Assembly: GCA_026398575.1 (NCBI GenBank)
Contig: JAPLSP010000651.1
Location: 1-42,745 of the forward strand
From: Candidatus Sumerlaeota bacterium
GTDB taxonomy: Bacteria; Sumerlaeota; Sumerlaeia; JADFCT01
DNA length: 42,745 bases
Direction: 5' to 3'
A program made the translations under genes and the position numbers. This document shows positions 34,570 through 42,648 of this stretch, piece after piece (the first letter of the stretch is position 1; every line of letters starts with the position of its first letter). Below the pieces are notes generated by a model, which made no database searches, was not told where the DNA came from, and saw nothing but the letters and a program-made list of their open reading frames with translations.

Positions 34570-37172
34570 AGTCTTCATTGTTGCAGGTTTCCTGTTTTCG
34601 AGCAAGCCGGGCAATAAATGCGGCACCGACGATGCTTACGCTGGCAATCGTTTCGCTGGCGATGGTCACGCTGGCGATTTCCGGCCATGCGGCAAGCGCA
34701 AAGCAAAAGCCCGCCAAAGATTGGGATGAATTCGCCGAACTCCAACGCCAGATTGCCGCCAGCAAAAATTGGAATATGCCGCGCCTGGAAAAAGAAGCCC
34801 TGCGCAGAGAGGCGCTGATCTTCGCGAGCGACAAGACACCGGTGGATATCGCCCTCCGCCGCACGTCCGCGCTGCTGGAAAATATCAAGGGAATGAAAAA
34901 CGCTCCGGACCTGTCCGCCGAAGCCGCCGCGCTCAATGCGCTGAAGACGGAATGCAAAGCGCTCCCCCAAACTTCCGGTTCGACCGAAACGATACAGCGC
35001 GCGGCGTTCGATAAAATCGCCGCGTTGCGCCGCAAGATCGCCTTCAAGAATCCGCTGCTGGATTTCGATCGCATCCTATTCCTCAAGCACAACAAGCAGG
35101 CCCGCGGCGCTTCTCACATGCTGGATCAATATATGGGATTCAACGCGAGCAAAAGCGGCGGCGTGTATGTATTGGAAAATGCTTTCAGCGATCATCCTGC
35201 GGTAAGAAGCCTGTTCAAAGATTCAGTCGTGCAGGATGGACGCCTCAAAGGACGGCGTCTCGAAGACAGCGGTTCATTCATCGCGTTGGACCTTGACTAC
35301 GACGCCAAAAGCATCTTGTTCGCCTTCACCGAGGCCGAATTCAAAGTGCCCGAAAACGCCTCATACAAAAATCAGCCGTGGACGAGCGAAGAGGCTCAAC
35401 AATACAAGAGCTATGGTTATTATTATTTCCGCCCCGAAAGCACCTACCATATCTTCAAAGCCAATAGCGACGGCTCGGACCTGCGGCAACTGACGGACGG
35501 CCTTTGGAACGAATACGATCCGGTCTTTCTCCCGAATGGCCGCATCGCTTTCCTTTCGGAGCGCAACGGCGGCGCCTGCCGCTGCGGCGAGCGTCCGCTC
35601 CCCAGCGCGACGCTTTTCTCGATGATGCGCGACGGCGGCGACATCATCCAGCTCAGCTGGCACGACACGAACGAATGGCATCCCAGCGTGGACAACAACG
35701 GCATGATCGTTTACACGCGCTGGGACTACGTGGATCGCGATTCCGACATCGCGCATCATATCTGGCAGTGCTCTCCGGACGGACGCGATCCGCGCAGCTA
35801 TCACGGTAACTATCCCGATCGCCGCGAGATGCGCCCTTGGATCGAAATGGATATCCGCGCCATCCCGGATTCCACCCGGTATATCGCAGTCGCAACGGCG
35901 CATCACGGCCAGAATTATGGCTCGCTGGTGATGATTGATCTGAGCCAGCCGGACGACCGCGCCATGTCGCAGGTCCGGCGCCTGACACCCGAGGCGCACT
36001 TCCCCGAATCCGAGTTGGCGCCGGGCCAGCCTCACGACAAGGGCAAACATAGTCCTTTAGGCGAAGTGTATGGCACGCCGTGGCCGCTGAGCGAGGACTA
36101 CTACCTGTGCGTCTATGATACGCAGCAGAAATATTACGGCATTTATCTTGTGGACAGCTTCGGCAATCGCGAACTGCTTTATCGCGATCCGCAAATCGCC
36201 TGTCTCGACCCGATGCCTTTGAAGCCGCGCCTGCGTCCGCCCACGTTGCCGGAGCGAACCATGCAGGCGAAATCCGAGAAGCCGGCGAATGCCGAACTCT
36301 CGACGGGAACCGTGGCGGTGATGAACGTTTACGAGAGCGAATTCCCCTGGCCGTCGGGCGCCAAGGTCAGGGCGCTGCGCGTGGTCAATCTTTTCCCCAA
36401 GCCCAATGCGGTCATGGATGACCCGCGAATCGGACGCGCCGCGCAATCGCTGGCGCGCGGCGTCCTGGGGACGGTTCCGGTGGAGGAAGACGGGAGTGCG
36501 CATTTCGTGATGCCGGCGGGCGCCCCGGTGTATTTCCAGGCGCTGGACGAAAACGGTCTGGCGCTTCAGACGATGCGTTCGGACACGTATCTGCATCCCG
36601 GCGAAACGCTGAGCTGCATGGGATGCCATGAATCCAAGAGCAGCGCGGCCAAAAGCGCCGGGTCTGAAATGCCGCTGGCGATGCGCCGTGCGCCTTCCGC
36701 GCTCGTTCCCGAGGTGGAAGGTTCTTATCCGCTGACCTTTGCGCGGCTGGTTCAGCCCGTCCTCGACCGCAAATGCGCGGAATGCCATGATCGCAACAAA
36801 AAGGCGCCAAGCCTGCACGGCGACCGATTCGGGAAATTCGGCTGGTCCGAAGCGTTCCAAAGCCTCCAGAAATACGCCTGGGGCAAAAGCGGCGGGAATG
36901 GCGCCATCATGACCGAAGGGCGGCAATACTCCGTTCCCGGCCAGGATTGCGCGCGCGTATCGAAACTCTATACCATGCTGAAACAGGGCCATCACGAGGT
37001 GAAGCTGGCGCCCGAAGAACTGCGGCGCATCACCTTGTGGCTGGACTGCAACAGCAATTTTTATGGCGCCTATCGCGACAAGGAAAAGCAGGCGAAAGGC
37101 CAGATCGTAAAGCCGGAAGTCGGTGTGCCGGCATGGATGGAATTCGAAAAGCTGGCTCAAGCCCGCAAGTAG
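34566..37172 (+). CDS. HzsA-related di-heme beta-propeller protein
   Basis: The protein has 868 residues from ATG 34566, which overlaps the previous stop by ATGA. A GTG at 34557 is an alternative start. After a signal peptide come a helical region (about 40-150), a beta-propeller (about 190-560; FKANSDGSDLRQLTDGLWNE, DPVFLPNGRIAFLSERNG, SMMRDGGDIIQLSWHD), a sandwich-like segment, and two c-type heme sites, CMGCH at about 684-688 and CAECH at about 737-741. This matches the hydrazine-synthase alpha-subunit-related family widespread in non-anammox PVC bacteria. Its function there is unknown; periplasmic electron transfer or oxidation of a small molecule is possible. It closes the GH78/SGNH transcript and is followed by a 544-bp repeat-rich gap. 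Confidence 0.82.
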   Translation: MKSSLLQVSCFRASRAINAAPTMLTLAIVSLAMVTLAISGHAASAKQKPAKDWDEFAELQRQIAASKNWNMPRLEKEALRREALIFASDKTPVDIALRRTSALLENIKGMKNAPDLSAEAAALNALKTECKALPQTSGSTETIQRAAFDKIAALRRKIAFKNPLLDFDRILFLKHNKQARGASHMLDQYMGFNASKSGGVYVLENAFSDHPAVRSLFKDSVVQDGRLKGRRLEDSGSFIALDLDYDAKSILFAFTEAEFKVPENASYKNQPWTSEEAQQYKSYGYYYFRPESTYHIFKANSDGSDLRQLTDGLWNEYDPVFLPNGRIAFLSERNGGACRCGERPLPSATLFSMMRDGGDIIQLSWHDTNEWHPSVDNNGMIVYTRWDYVDRDSDIAHHIWQCSPDGRDPRSYHGNYPDRREMRPWIEMDIRAIPDSTRYIAVATAHHGQNYGSLVMIDLSQPDDRAMSQVRRLTPEAHFPESELAPGQPHDKGKHSPLGEVYGTPWPLSEDYYLCVYDTQQKYYGIYLVDSFGNRELLYRDPQIACLDPMPLKPRLRPPTLPERTMQAKSEKPANAELSTGTVAVMNVYESEFPWPSGAKVRALRVVNLFPKPNAVMDDPRIGRAAQSLARGVLGTVPVEEDGSAHFVMPAGAPVYFQALDENGLALQTMRSDTYLHPGETLSCMGCHESKSSAAKSAGSEMPLAMRRAPSALVPEVEGSYPLTFARLVQPVLDRKCAECHDRNKKAPSLHGDRFGKFGWSEAFQSLQKYAWGKSGGNGAIMTEGRQYSVPGQDCARVSKLYTMLKQGHHEVKLAPEELRRITLWLDCNSNFYGAYRDKEKQAKGQIVKPEVGVPAWMEFEKLAQARK

Positions 37173-37228
37173 CAATATAATATTAAAGCATGATGGCCTA
37201 AAATTGATTCGCTAATGATCTGTCCGAT

Positions 37229-37339
37229 TATGCCATTGTTGCGCGCTGAACGACAACATGTTGTCGTTCCCTGTCATCCGTGTTTTCCGAGCAATCCGTG
37301 GTTGAAATTTGACCACGGATTGCTCGGAAAACACGGATG
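37229..37339. repeat. Dispersed palindromic element, intact copy
   Basis: A 22-bp perfect palindrome (37248-37269; core AACGACAACATGTTGTCGTT) is followed by a second hairpin with perfect 28-bp arms (37275-37302 and 37312-37339) and a 9-base loop. The outer arm ends are CATCCGTG/CACGGATG. The block order matches the degenerate copy at 5933-6025. ATCCGTG/CACGGAT repeats are frequent in environmental genomes and may be RAYT targets. Confidence 0.85.
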
Positions 37340-37390
37340 TCGCGCCGCGAAGCGGCATATTTTTGGAGACGGAGTGTGCAAAAATCCTAG

Positions 37391-37636
37391 TATTTTAGCC
37401 TGCTTTAGCAGGCTCTTCTTTGCACCCGCCTTTAGGCGGGGTGAAGGCCGAGCCACCTTTCTTCTGACCGCGCTTCAGCGCGGCTTCTCGACATGCTTCA
37501 GCAACAAATCTATCTGCCTTGGTTATTGCTGAAGCAGGTCGAGAAGCCGCGCTGAAGCGCGCTGCGAGTTGGATGTGGCAAGCCAACACCCCTGCTAAAG
37601 CAGGGTGCAAAGAAGAGCCGGCTGAAGCCGGCTAAT
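37391..37636. repeat. Composite inverted repeat built from six short palindromes
   Basis: Inner arms 37469-37504 and 37526-37561 are 36 bp with one mismatch. Outer arms 37413-37426 and 37604-37617 are 14 bp and perfect. The ends are TATTTTAGCC and GGCTAATA. Inside are six mini-palindromes centred on CTTTAG or CTTCAG (left half) and CTGAAG or CTAAAG (right half), for example GCCTGCTTTAGCAGGC at 37398-37413 and GCCGGCTGAAGCCGGC at 37617-37632. It encodes no protein. It looks like a BIME/MITE-like non-autonomous element. Confidence 0.85.
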
Positions 37637-37716
37637 AGGGCAGCCGCATTGCCTTGGATGCGGTTCGCTGTTGTTTTTGACAGCTATGATATTATGACAT
37701 AAATGGGGAATGTATT

Positions 37717-38394
37717 ATGCGTCTTGAGTCTCTTATGTATGCCCTGTGGATCGCCTTAGCGCCGGTCGCAGCCTTGGCCGCGGACGATGCGCATATCGCC
37801 CGCGAAAAAATTGAGTGGTGCGACGTCTGGATCGCCGACGCCGATGCGACTTCCTTGCCGCGTGTGTTGCTGATTGGCGATTCCATCACGCGCGGATACT
37901 ACAATCAAGTCGCCGACAATCTGAAAGGCAAAGCCTGCGTGGCGAGGCTGGCCACGTCCAAGTCGCTGGGCGATCCGGCGTTGCTGGCTGAAGTGTCGTC
38001 GGTTTTGGGGCAATGCAAATTCGACGTCGTTCATTTCAACAACGGCCTGCACGGCTGGGGCTATTCGGAGGAGGAATACAAGAAATCTTTTCCGGATCTC
38101 ATCAGCGAGATTCGGAAAAACGCCAAAGGCGCAAAGTTGATTTGGGCCACTACGACGCCGATGCGTATGCGCGGCAAGCTCGAAGAGGTCAATCCCCAAA
38201 CGGACAGAGTGAAAGCACGCAATAAAATCGCGGCTGAGATCGTGGCGAGCGAAAAAATTCCGACCGATGACTTGTTCGCTTTGGTCGAGAATCATCCGGA
38301 GTATTCCAGCGCCGATGGCGTCCATTTCAACGCCAAGGGCATCGCGGCGCAATCGGCGCAAGCGGCTAAAAGCATCCAAGAGCAACTCAAGTAA
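37717..38394 (+). CDS. Exported SGNH/GDSL hydrolase (canonical)
   Basis: The protein has 225 residues with a signal peptide ending ALAADDAH. Block I is LIGDSITRGYY with Ser56. A Gly-containing block II is less clear; block III is HFNNGLHGWG; and block V is DGVHFNAKG, with the catalytic Asp and His. The full Ser-Asp-His set is visible, unlike the other SGNH protein in this window. It is probably a carbohydrate acyl-esterase. It stands between two repeat-rich gaps and is followed by a GH106 gene after 199 bp. Confidence 0.85.
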   Translation: MRLESLMYALWIALAPVAALAADDAHIAREKIEWCDVWIADADATSLPRVLLIGDSITRGYYNQVADNLKGKACVARLATSKSLGDPALLAEVSSVLGQCKFDVVHFNNGLHGWGYSEEEYKKSFPDLISEIRKNAKGAKLIWATTTPMRMRGKLEEVNPQTDRVKARNKIAAEIVASEKIPTDDLFALVENHPEYSSADGVHFNAKGIAAQSAQAAKSIQEQLK

Positions 38395-38413
38395 AATATC
38401 GTTTTAGCCAAGC

Positions 38414-38526
38414 CGCCGGTAGGTCCCGGACGCCGGACGGGACCAGGGCGGATTGTGTTGTTACCGCGTCCCGTCCGGCGTCCGGGACCTACTGGCGTCC
38501 CGTCCGGCGTCCGGGACCTACCGGCG
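38414..38526. repeat. Three copies of a 30-bp repeat, one inverted
   Basis: The copy at 38414-38443 (CGCCGGTAGGTCCCGG...) is the exact reverse complement of the copy at 38497-38526. The copy at 38468-38497 matches the latter with one mismatch and abuts it. Each unit is itself partly palindromic (CCGGACGCCGG). The arrangement is typical of a BIME. Confidence 0.85.
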
Positions 38527-38593
38527 TTTCCGATAAAGAATTATCGAATGGATCAGCGAATTATGCGAACAGGATTGCGAAAGGGAGTCTGAT

Positions 38594-41335
38594 ATGCTGA
38601 AAATCAAAAATATATTTTTCATGCTGGCGCTGATGGGCGCCTGTCTCATCGCGCGCGGCCAGACAACCACAACCCAAAATCAAAAATCTACCGGTCCGCT
38701 TTCGTGGCCGGCGGTGACGAGCGCGATGCGGCCCTGGGCGTATTGGTGGTGGATGGGCAGCGCCGTCAATCCCGCCGACCTCACGCGCGAACTCGAGCGC
38801 TATCGCGCGGCGGGAATGGGCGGCGTTCATGCCATCCCCATTTACGGCGCCAAAGGCTATGAGACGCAATACATAGAATACCTCAGCCCGAAATGGATGC
38901 AAATGCTGGAGCACGCGATCACGGAGGCCAAGCGGCTGGACATGGGAGTGGACATGACGCTGGGCACGGGGTGGTGCTTCGGCGGACCGAATATCTCCGC
39001 GCGCGACGCCACGGCAAGAGTGGATATGAAGTCCTTCAACGTCGCCGCCGGCGCAAAACTGGATCAGAAATTCGACCGCCAGGCGCTGCAGGCGCTCGTG
39101 GCGTTTTCCAATGCCGGAAAATGCGTCGAGCTGACGGACCGCATCTCCGACGCCGGCGCCGTGGACTGGACGGCGGAAGGCGGCGCATGGAAGGTCTTTG
39201 CCGTATCGCCCAAGCCAACAGGCCAGCGGGTCAAACGGGCGGCGCCCGGCGGCGATGGTTACATGCTCAACCCGTTTTTTGCCGAAGCGATCCAGCACTA
39301 CCTGCCGCGCTTCAGCCAGGCGTTCGAGAGCGCCAAAGGCCCCAAGCCGCGCGCGATTTATCATGACTCCTATGAATATAGCTGCGATTGGTCGCCGGAT
39401 ATATTCGAGCAGTTCGAGAAGCGGCGCGGCTACCGGTTGCAGCAGCACTTGCCGGCTTTTTTCAGCGACGCCGCGGACGATCAGACTGCCCGCGTCAAAT
39501 GCGATTTCCGCGAAACCGTCTCCGACATGATGACCGACAATTTCATGTCGGCATGGGTGAAATGGTCGCATGACCATGGCTGCCTGACGCGTAATCAGGC
39601 GCATGGCTCGCCGGGCAACCTGCTCGATCTTTATGCTGCGTCTGATATCCCTGAGACGGAAATGTTCGACAAGAGCCGCAATCCGCTGGTCTCGAAATTC
39701 GCTTCATCGGCGGCCCACGTGACCGGCAAAAACCTGGTCGCTTCCGAAAGCGGCACATGGCTGGCCGAGCACTTCACGGAGACGTTGGGCGAATTGAAGC
39801 GGTTGATGGATATCCTCTTCGTCAGCGGCGTCAATCACGTCATTTATCACGGCACGTGTTATTCGCCGGACGAAGCCGGTTGGCCCGGCTGGCTCTTCTA
39901 CGCGTCAACGGAGATGAATCCGCGCAACGCCTTCTGGCGCGACGCGCCGATCCTCAACGCCTACATCGCGCGCTGCCAGTCGGTCTTGCAGTCGGGGCGC
40001 CCCGGCAACGATATTCTGGTCTATTGGCCGATCCACGACTTTTGGAATAGCCCCAAGGGGCGCGTCCAGCAGCTCACGGTTCATGGCACGGATTGGCTCG
40101 AAAAGCAGGCGATCGGGCGCGACGCCCTGCAGCTCTGGAAGCGCGGCTTCTGCTTTGACTATATCTCGGACCGCCAGCTGGCGGCGGCCAAAGCGACTGC
40201 CAGCGGTGTCGAGGCGCCCGGCGGCGATTCCTATAAAGTGATTGTCGTTCCTCCCTGCGGGCAGATGCCGCTCGCGTCCTTCGAGAAGCTGCTCGATCTG
40301 GCCGGCAGCGGCGCCACGATCATTTTTCATGATCGCCTGCCGGGCGACGTGCCGGGCTTGGGCGATCTAGCCAAACGCCGCGAAGCGTTCCAGAAAGCGC
40401 TGGCGGCGATCAAACTTGCCGATTCCGCCGACGCGAAACTCAAACAGGCAAAGCTGGGCCGGGGGCGGATATTGGTTGGCGATCTTGAAGCGGCGCTTGC
40501 GCAGGCAGGCGTTGCGCGCGAAACAATGGCGGACCGCGATGGCGTCGTCTTTATTCGCCGCGCCAACGATGCCGGGCATTCCTACTTCATCGTCAACCAG
40601 GGCGCGCAGCCTCTGGATCAATGGATTTCGCCGGCTGTGAATGCGGCTTCAGCGGTCGTTATGGAAGCCATGAACGGGCGCTCCGGTGTTGGCGCGATCC
40701 GCAAGGGCCCCGATGGCAAATCGCAAGTTCACATTCAGTTGGAGCCGGGCGAGTCGCTGATCCTGCGGACGCTTACGGCAAGCGAAATCGAGGGAGCGGC
40801 CTGGCAATACGCGCAGCCAGCCGGCGCGCCCATCGAAATCGCGGGCGCCTGGGACGTGAAATTCATCCAGGGCGGACCCGAACTGCCCAAGCCGTTTAAG
40901 GCAGAGAAGCTTGCCTCCTGGACGCAGCTCGGCGGCGCCGAAGCCGAGCGATTCGCCGGAACCGCGCTCTACAGTATTGCGTTCGACGCTCCGCCACTGC
41001 CTGCCTCCGGTCAATACATGCTGGACTTGGGAACGGTGTGCCACAGCGCCCGTGTCCGCCTCAATAGCCGCGATCAAGGCGCGTTGATCATGGCGCCGTA
41101 TCGCCTCGTTCTGGAACCGCTCAAGCCCAAGGGGAATTTGCTCGAAGTGGAGGTGACAAATCTTTCGGCCAACCGCATTCGGGATTTGGATCGGCGCGGC
41201 GTCAAATGGAAAAACTTCAACGACATCAATTTTGTGAACATCAACTACAAGCCGTTCGACGCCTCGGGCTGGCCGGTGCGCGATTCCGGACTGTTGGGTC
41301 CCGTGCGCATTTATGCGGCGGGATCAAAGCCGTGA
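38594..41335 (+). CDS. GH106 alpha-L-rhamnosidase (copy 4)
   Basis: The protein has 913 residues with a signal peptide ending LIARGQ. A good AAGGGAG precedes the ATG. It starts SAMRPWAYWWWMGSAV and has LTRELERYRAAGMGGVHAIPIYGAKGYE, YHDSYEYSCDW (D258), RRGYRLQQHLPAFF, RNQAHGSPGNLLDLYAASD near 334, and DIPETEMF. A C-terminal sandwich begins near 745 and ends DSGLLGPVRI. The AHGSP and DIPETE motifs are closer to classical GH106 pectin rhamnosidases than the other three copies, so this is a distinct subgroup. Its 3' end overlaps the convergent DUF2029 gene by 25 bp. The preceding gap carries the 30-bp repeats. Confidence 0.9.
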   Translation: MLKIKNIFFMLALMGACLIARGQTTTTQNQKSTGPLSWPAVTSAMRPWAYWWWMGSAVNPADLTRELERYRAAGMGGVHAIPIYGAKGYETQYIEYLSPKWMQMLEHAITEAKRLDMGVDMTLGTGWCFGGPNISARDATARVDMKSFNVAAGAKLDQKFDRQALQALVAFSNAGKCVELTDRISDAGAVDWTAEGGAWKVFAVSPKPTGQRVKRAAPGGDGYMLNPFFAEAIQHYLPRFSQAFESAKGPKPRAIYHDSYEYSCDWSPDIFEQFEKRRGYRLQQHLPAFFSDAADDQTARVKCDFRETVSDMMTDNFMSAWVKWSHDHGCLTRNQAHGSPGNLLDLYAASDIPETEMFDKSRNPLVSKFASSAAHVTGKNLVASESGTWLAEHFTETLGELKRLMDILFVSGVNHVIYHGTCYSPDEAGWPGWLFYASTEMNPRNAFWRDAPILNAYIARCQSVLQSGRPGNDILVYWPIHDFWNSPKGRVQQLTVHGTDWLEKQAIGRDALQLWKRGFCFDYISDRQLAAAKATASGVEAPGGDSYKVIVVPPCGQMPLASFEKLLDLAGSGATIIFHDRLPGDVPGLGDLAKRREAFQKALAAIKLADSADAKLKQAKLGRGRILVGDLEAALAQAGVARETMADRDGVVFIRRANDAGHSYFIVNQGAQPLDQWISPAVNAASAVVMEAMNGRSGVGAIRKGPDGKSQVHIQLEPGESLILRTLTASEIEGAAWQYAQPAGAPIEIAGAWDVKFIQGGPELPKPFKAEKLASWTQLGGAEAERFAGTALYSIAFDAPPLPASGQYMLDLGTVCHSARVRLNSRDQGALIMAPYRLVLEPLKPKGNLLEVEVTNLSANRIRDLDRRGVKWKNFNDINFVNINYKPFDASGWPVRDSGLLGPVRIYAAGSKP

Positions 41336-42564
41336 TCCCCGCCGTGGGATTTCGCAATGAGCCGGCCTGCCGTCAGCGCCCAGAGGGCAGCCGTCGCCAG
41401 CGTCGCGATATAGAGCGGACGCATCGGCGCCGCAAGATGCAGATCGGTCCAATACCCGGCGCAGAATATGATGCACCAGAGCGTCAGCGACGCGGCAAAA
41501 AACCGCGCGCCGCAGCGCCCCTCCGTGAACTCATGAAAGAGGAAGATGTAAGCCGGCAGCGTCCAGATGAAATGATGATACTCCAGGAGCGGCGTGATCA
41601 GCGGAAACGATAGCGAGAACAGCGCCACGCCGCCGCGCCAGTCGCGCCGGCATGAGCGCCATGAAAGCAGCAGCGCCAAAACCGTCGCCGCAAACACCGC
41701 CATCGCTATCACCCGCGCCGCCGCGTCGAAAGCCGCCTTCTCCGCCATCAGCGATGGAAAGAAAAAATGACCGCCGATGCAGAGGAGCGAGGAGGATAGT
41801 TTCCGATATTGAAATGGCAAATCCGGCAGCGTGCGCGTCAGCAGGATCCAATCCCAACGCCAGCCGCCTGTGATCAGCAACAGCGCTCCGTAGACTCCCA
41901 GCGCCGCCAGACACACCCCGATCGTCCGCTTCTTGCCCGCCACGGCCAGAGGGATGAAAAGCATGCCCGGCAGAATCTTGACCAAACACATCGCCGCGAG
42001 CGCAACTCCGGCAACGGACTCCTTCCCGCGCAGTATCGCGCATAGGAACAGCGCGATCAGCGTGAGGTTGAGCGTTTCGATATTGCCGAAAGACAGCCAG
42101 AGGAAGAGCGGCGCGAAGGCGGCCAATATCAATGCGGCGGCGGCCGGCCATTGCGCGCTCAGCCATTCGCGCAGGGATTGCGCCGGCGATTGGCGCGGGA
42201 CGCCGCCGGGGGTAAACGCCACAGGCCGCGCGTATCGGATCAGCAACGCCAGCGCCGCGAGGATGTAAAAAACATTGCAGCCTTTCCAGACCCATGCGGC
42301 TTGCGAACGGCTGAATGGCGCAAGGAACAGAAACATCCATGCCGAAAACGAGGGAGTGCTGAATCCCAGATAATTATCGCCGGTGGGCGCCCGTCCGTGA
42401 AGCGTGTTGATGGACGCGTAGTAGTACTTCGAAAAGTCAATGCCCTCCATCCCGCATTGCGCCACGATCGCATACTTCACAAACATGAAGACAAACGCCA
42501 GCCAGCACATCGCGCGCAAAAGCCGCCGGACGCCCGCCGCTGTTGGGGCGGAAGAAGTAATCAT
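41311..42564 (-). CDS. DUF2029/GT87-type polytopic membrane protein
   Basis: The protein has 417 residues with about ten hydrophobic segments (for example LAFVFMFVKYAIVA, AAALILAAFAPLFLWLSFG, AALGVYGALLLITGGW, ALWCIIFCAGY-like). An early loop has GIDFSKYYYASINTLHG, where the acidic residue fits the catalytic Asp of GT-C glycosyltransferases; SFGNIETL and VKILPG are typical of DUF2029. Such proteins use polyprenyl-phosphate sugars to build envelope glycans. It is on the opposite strand from the degradative cluster and overlaps the GH106 end, so a functional link is not implied. The start ATG has only a weak ribosome site. Confidence 0.8.
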   Translation of the reverse strand: MITSSAPTAAGVRRLLRAMCWLAFVFMFVKYAIVAQCGMEGIDFSKYYYASINTLHGRAPTGDNYLGFSTPSFSAWMFLFLAPFSRSQAAWVWKGCNVFYILAALALLIRYARPVAFTPGGVPRQSPAQSLREWLSAQWPAAAALILAAFAPLFLWLSFGNIETLNLTLIALFLCAILRGKESVAGVALAAMCLVKILPGMLFIPLAVAGKKRTIGVCLAALGVYGALLLITGGWRWDWILLTRTLPDLPFQYRKLSSSLLCIGGHFFFPSLMAEKAAFDAAARVIAMAVFAATVLALLLSWRSCRRDWRGGVALFSLSFPLITPLLEYHHFIWTLPAYIFLFHEFTEGRCGARFFAASLTLWCIIFCAGYWTDLHLAAPMRPLYIATLATAALWALTAGRLIAKSHGGDHGFDPAA

Positions 42565-42648
42565 TTCTTTGTGATTAACCGACAGAGCAAATCCTCCAGA
42601 CGCGCATAAGCGCTCCCTCGCTGAGGGGGTATTACCTGAGAGATCAAT

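Larger units (their letters stand above)
37173..37716. other. Repeat-rich intergenic region
   Basis: This 544-bp gap has no gene. It contains the perfect copy of the dispersed palindromic element (37229-37339) and a large composite inverted repeat made of short palindromes (37391-37636). The last 80 bp before the next gene are AT-richer and could hold a promoter. Confidence 0.7.

Noticed and set aside
34566..37172. Evidence for anammox (hydrazine synthase)
   Set aside because: HzsA-related proteins are common in PVC bacteria that are not anammox, and no HzsB/C or hydrazine dehydrogenase gene is near.
37391..38526. CRISPR array
   Set aside because: The repeats are palindromic, in both orientations and not separated by regular unique spacers; no cas gene is present.
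42615..42627. Terminator between the right-edge gene and DUF2029
   Set aside because: The hairpin has a 5-bp stem with a 3-base loop and no T-run on the relevant strand; it is too weak to call.
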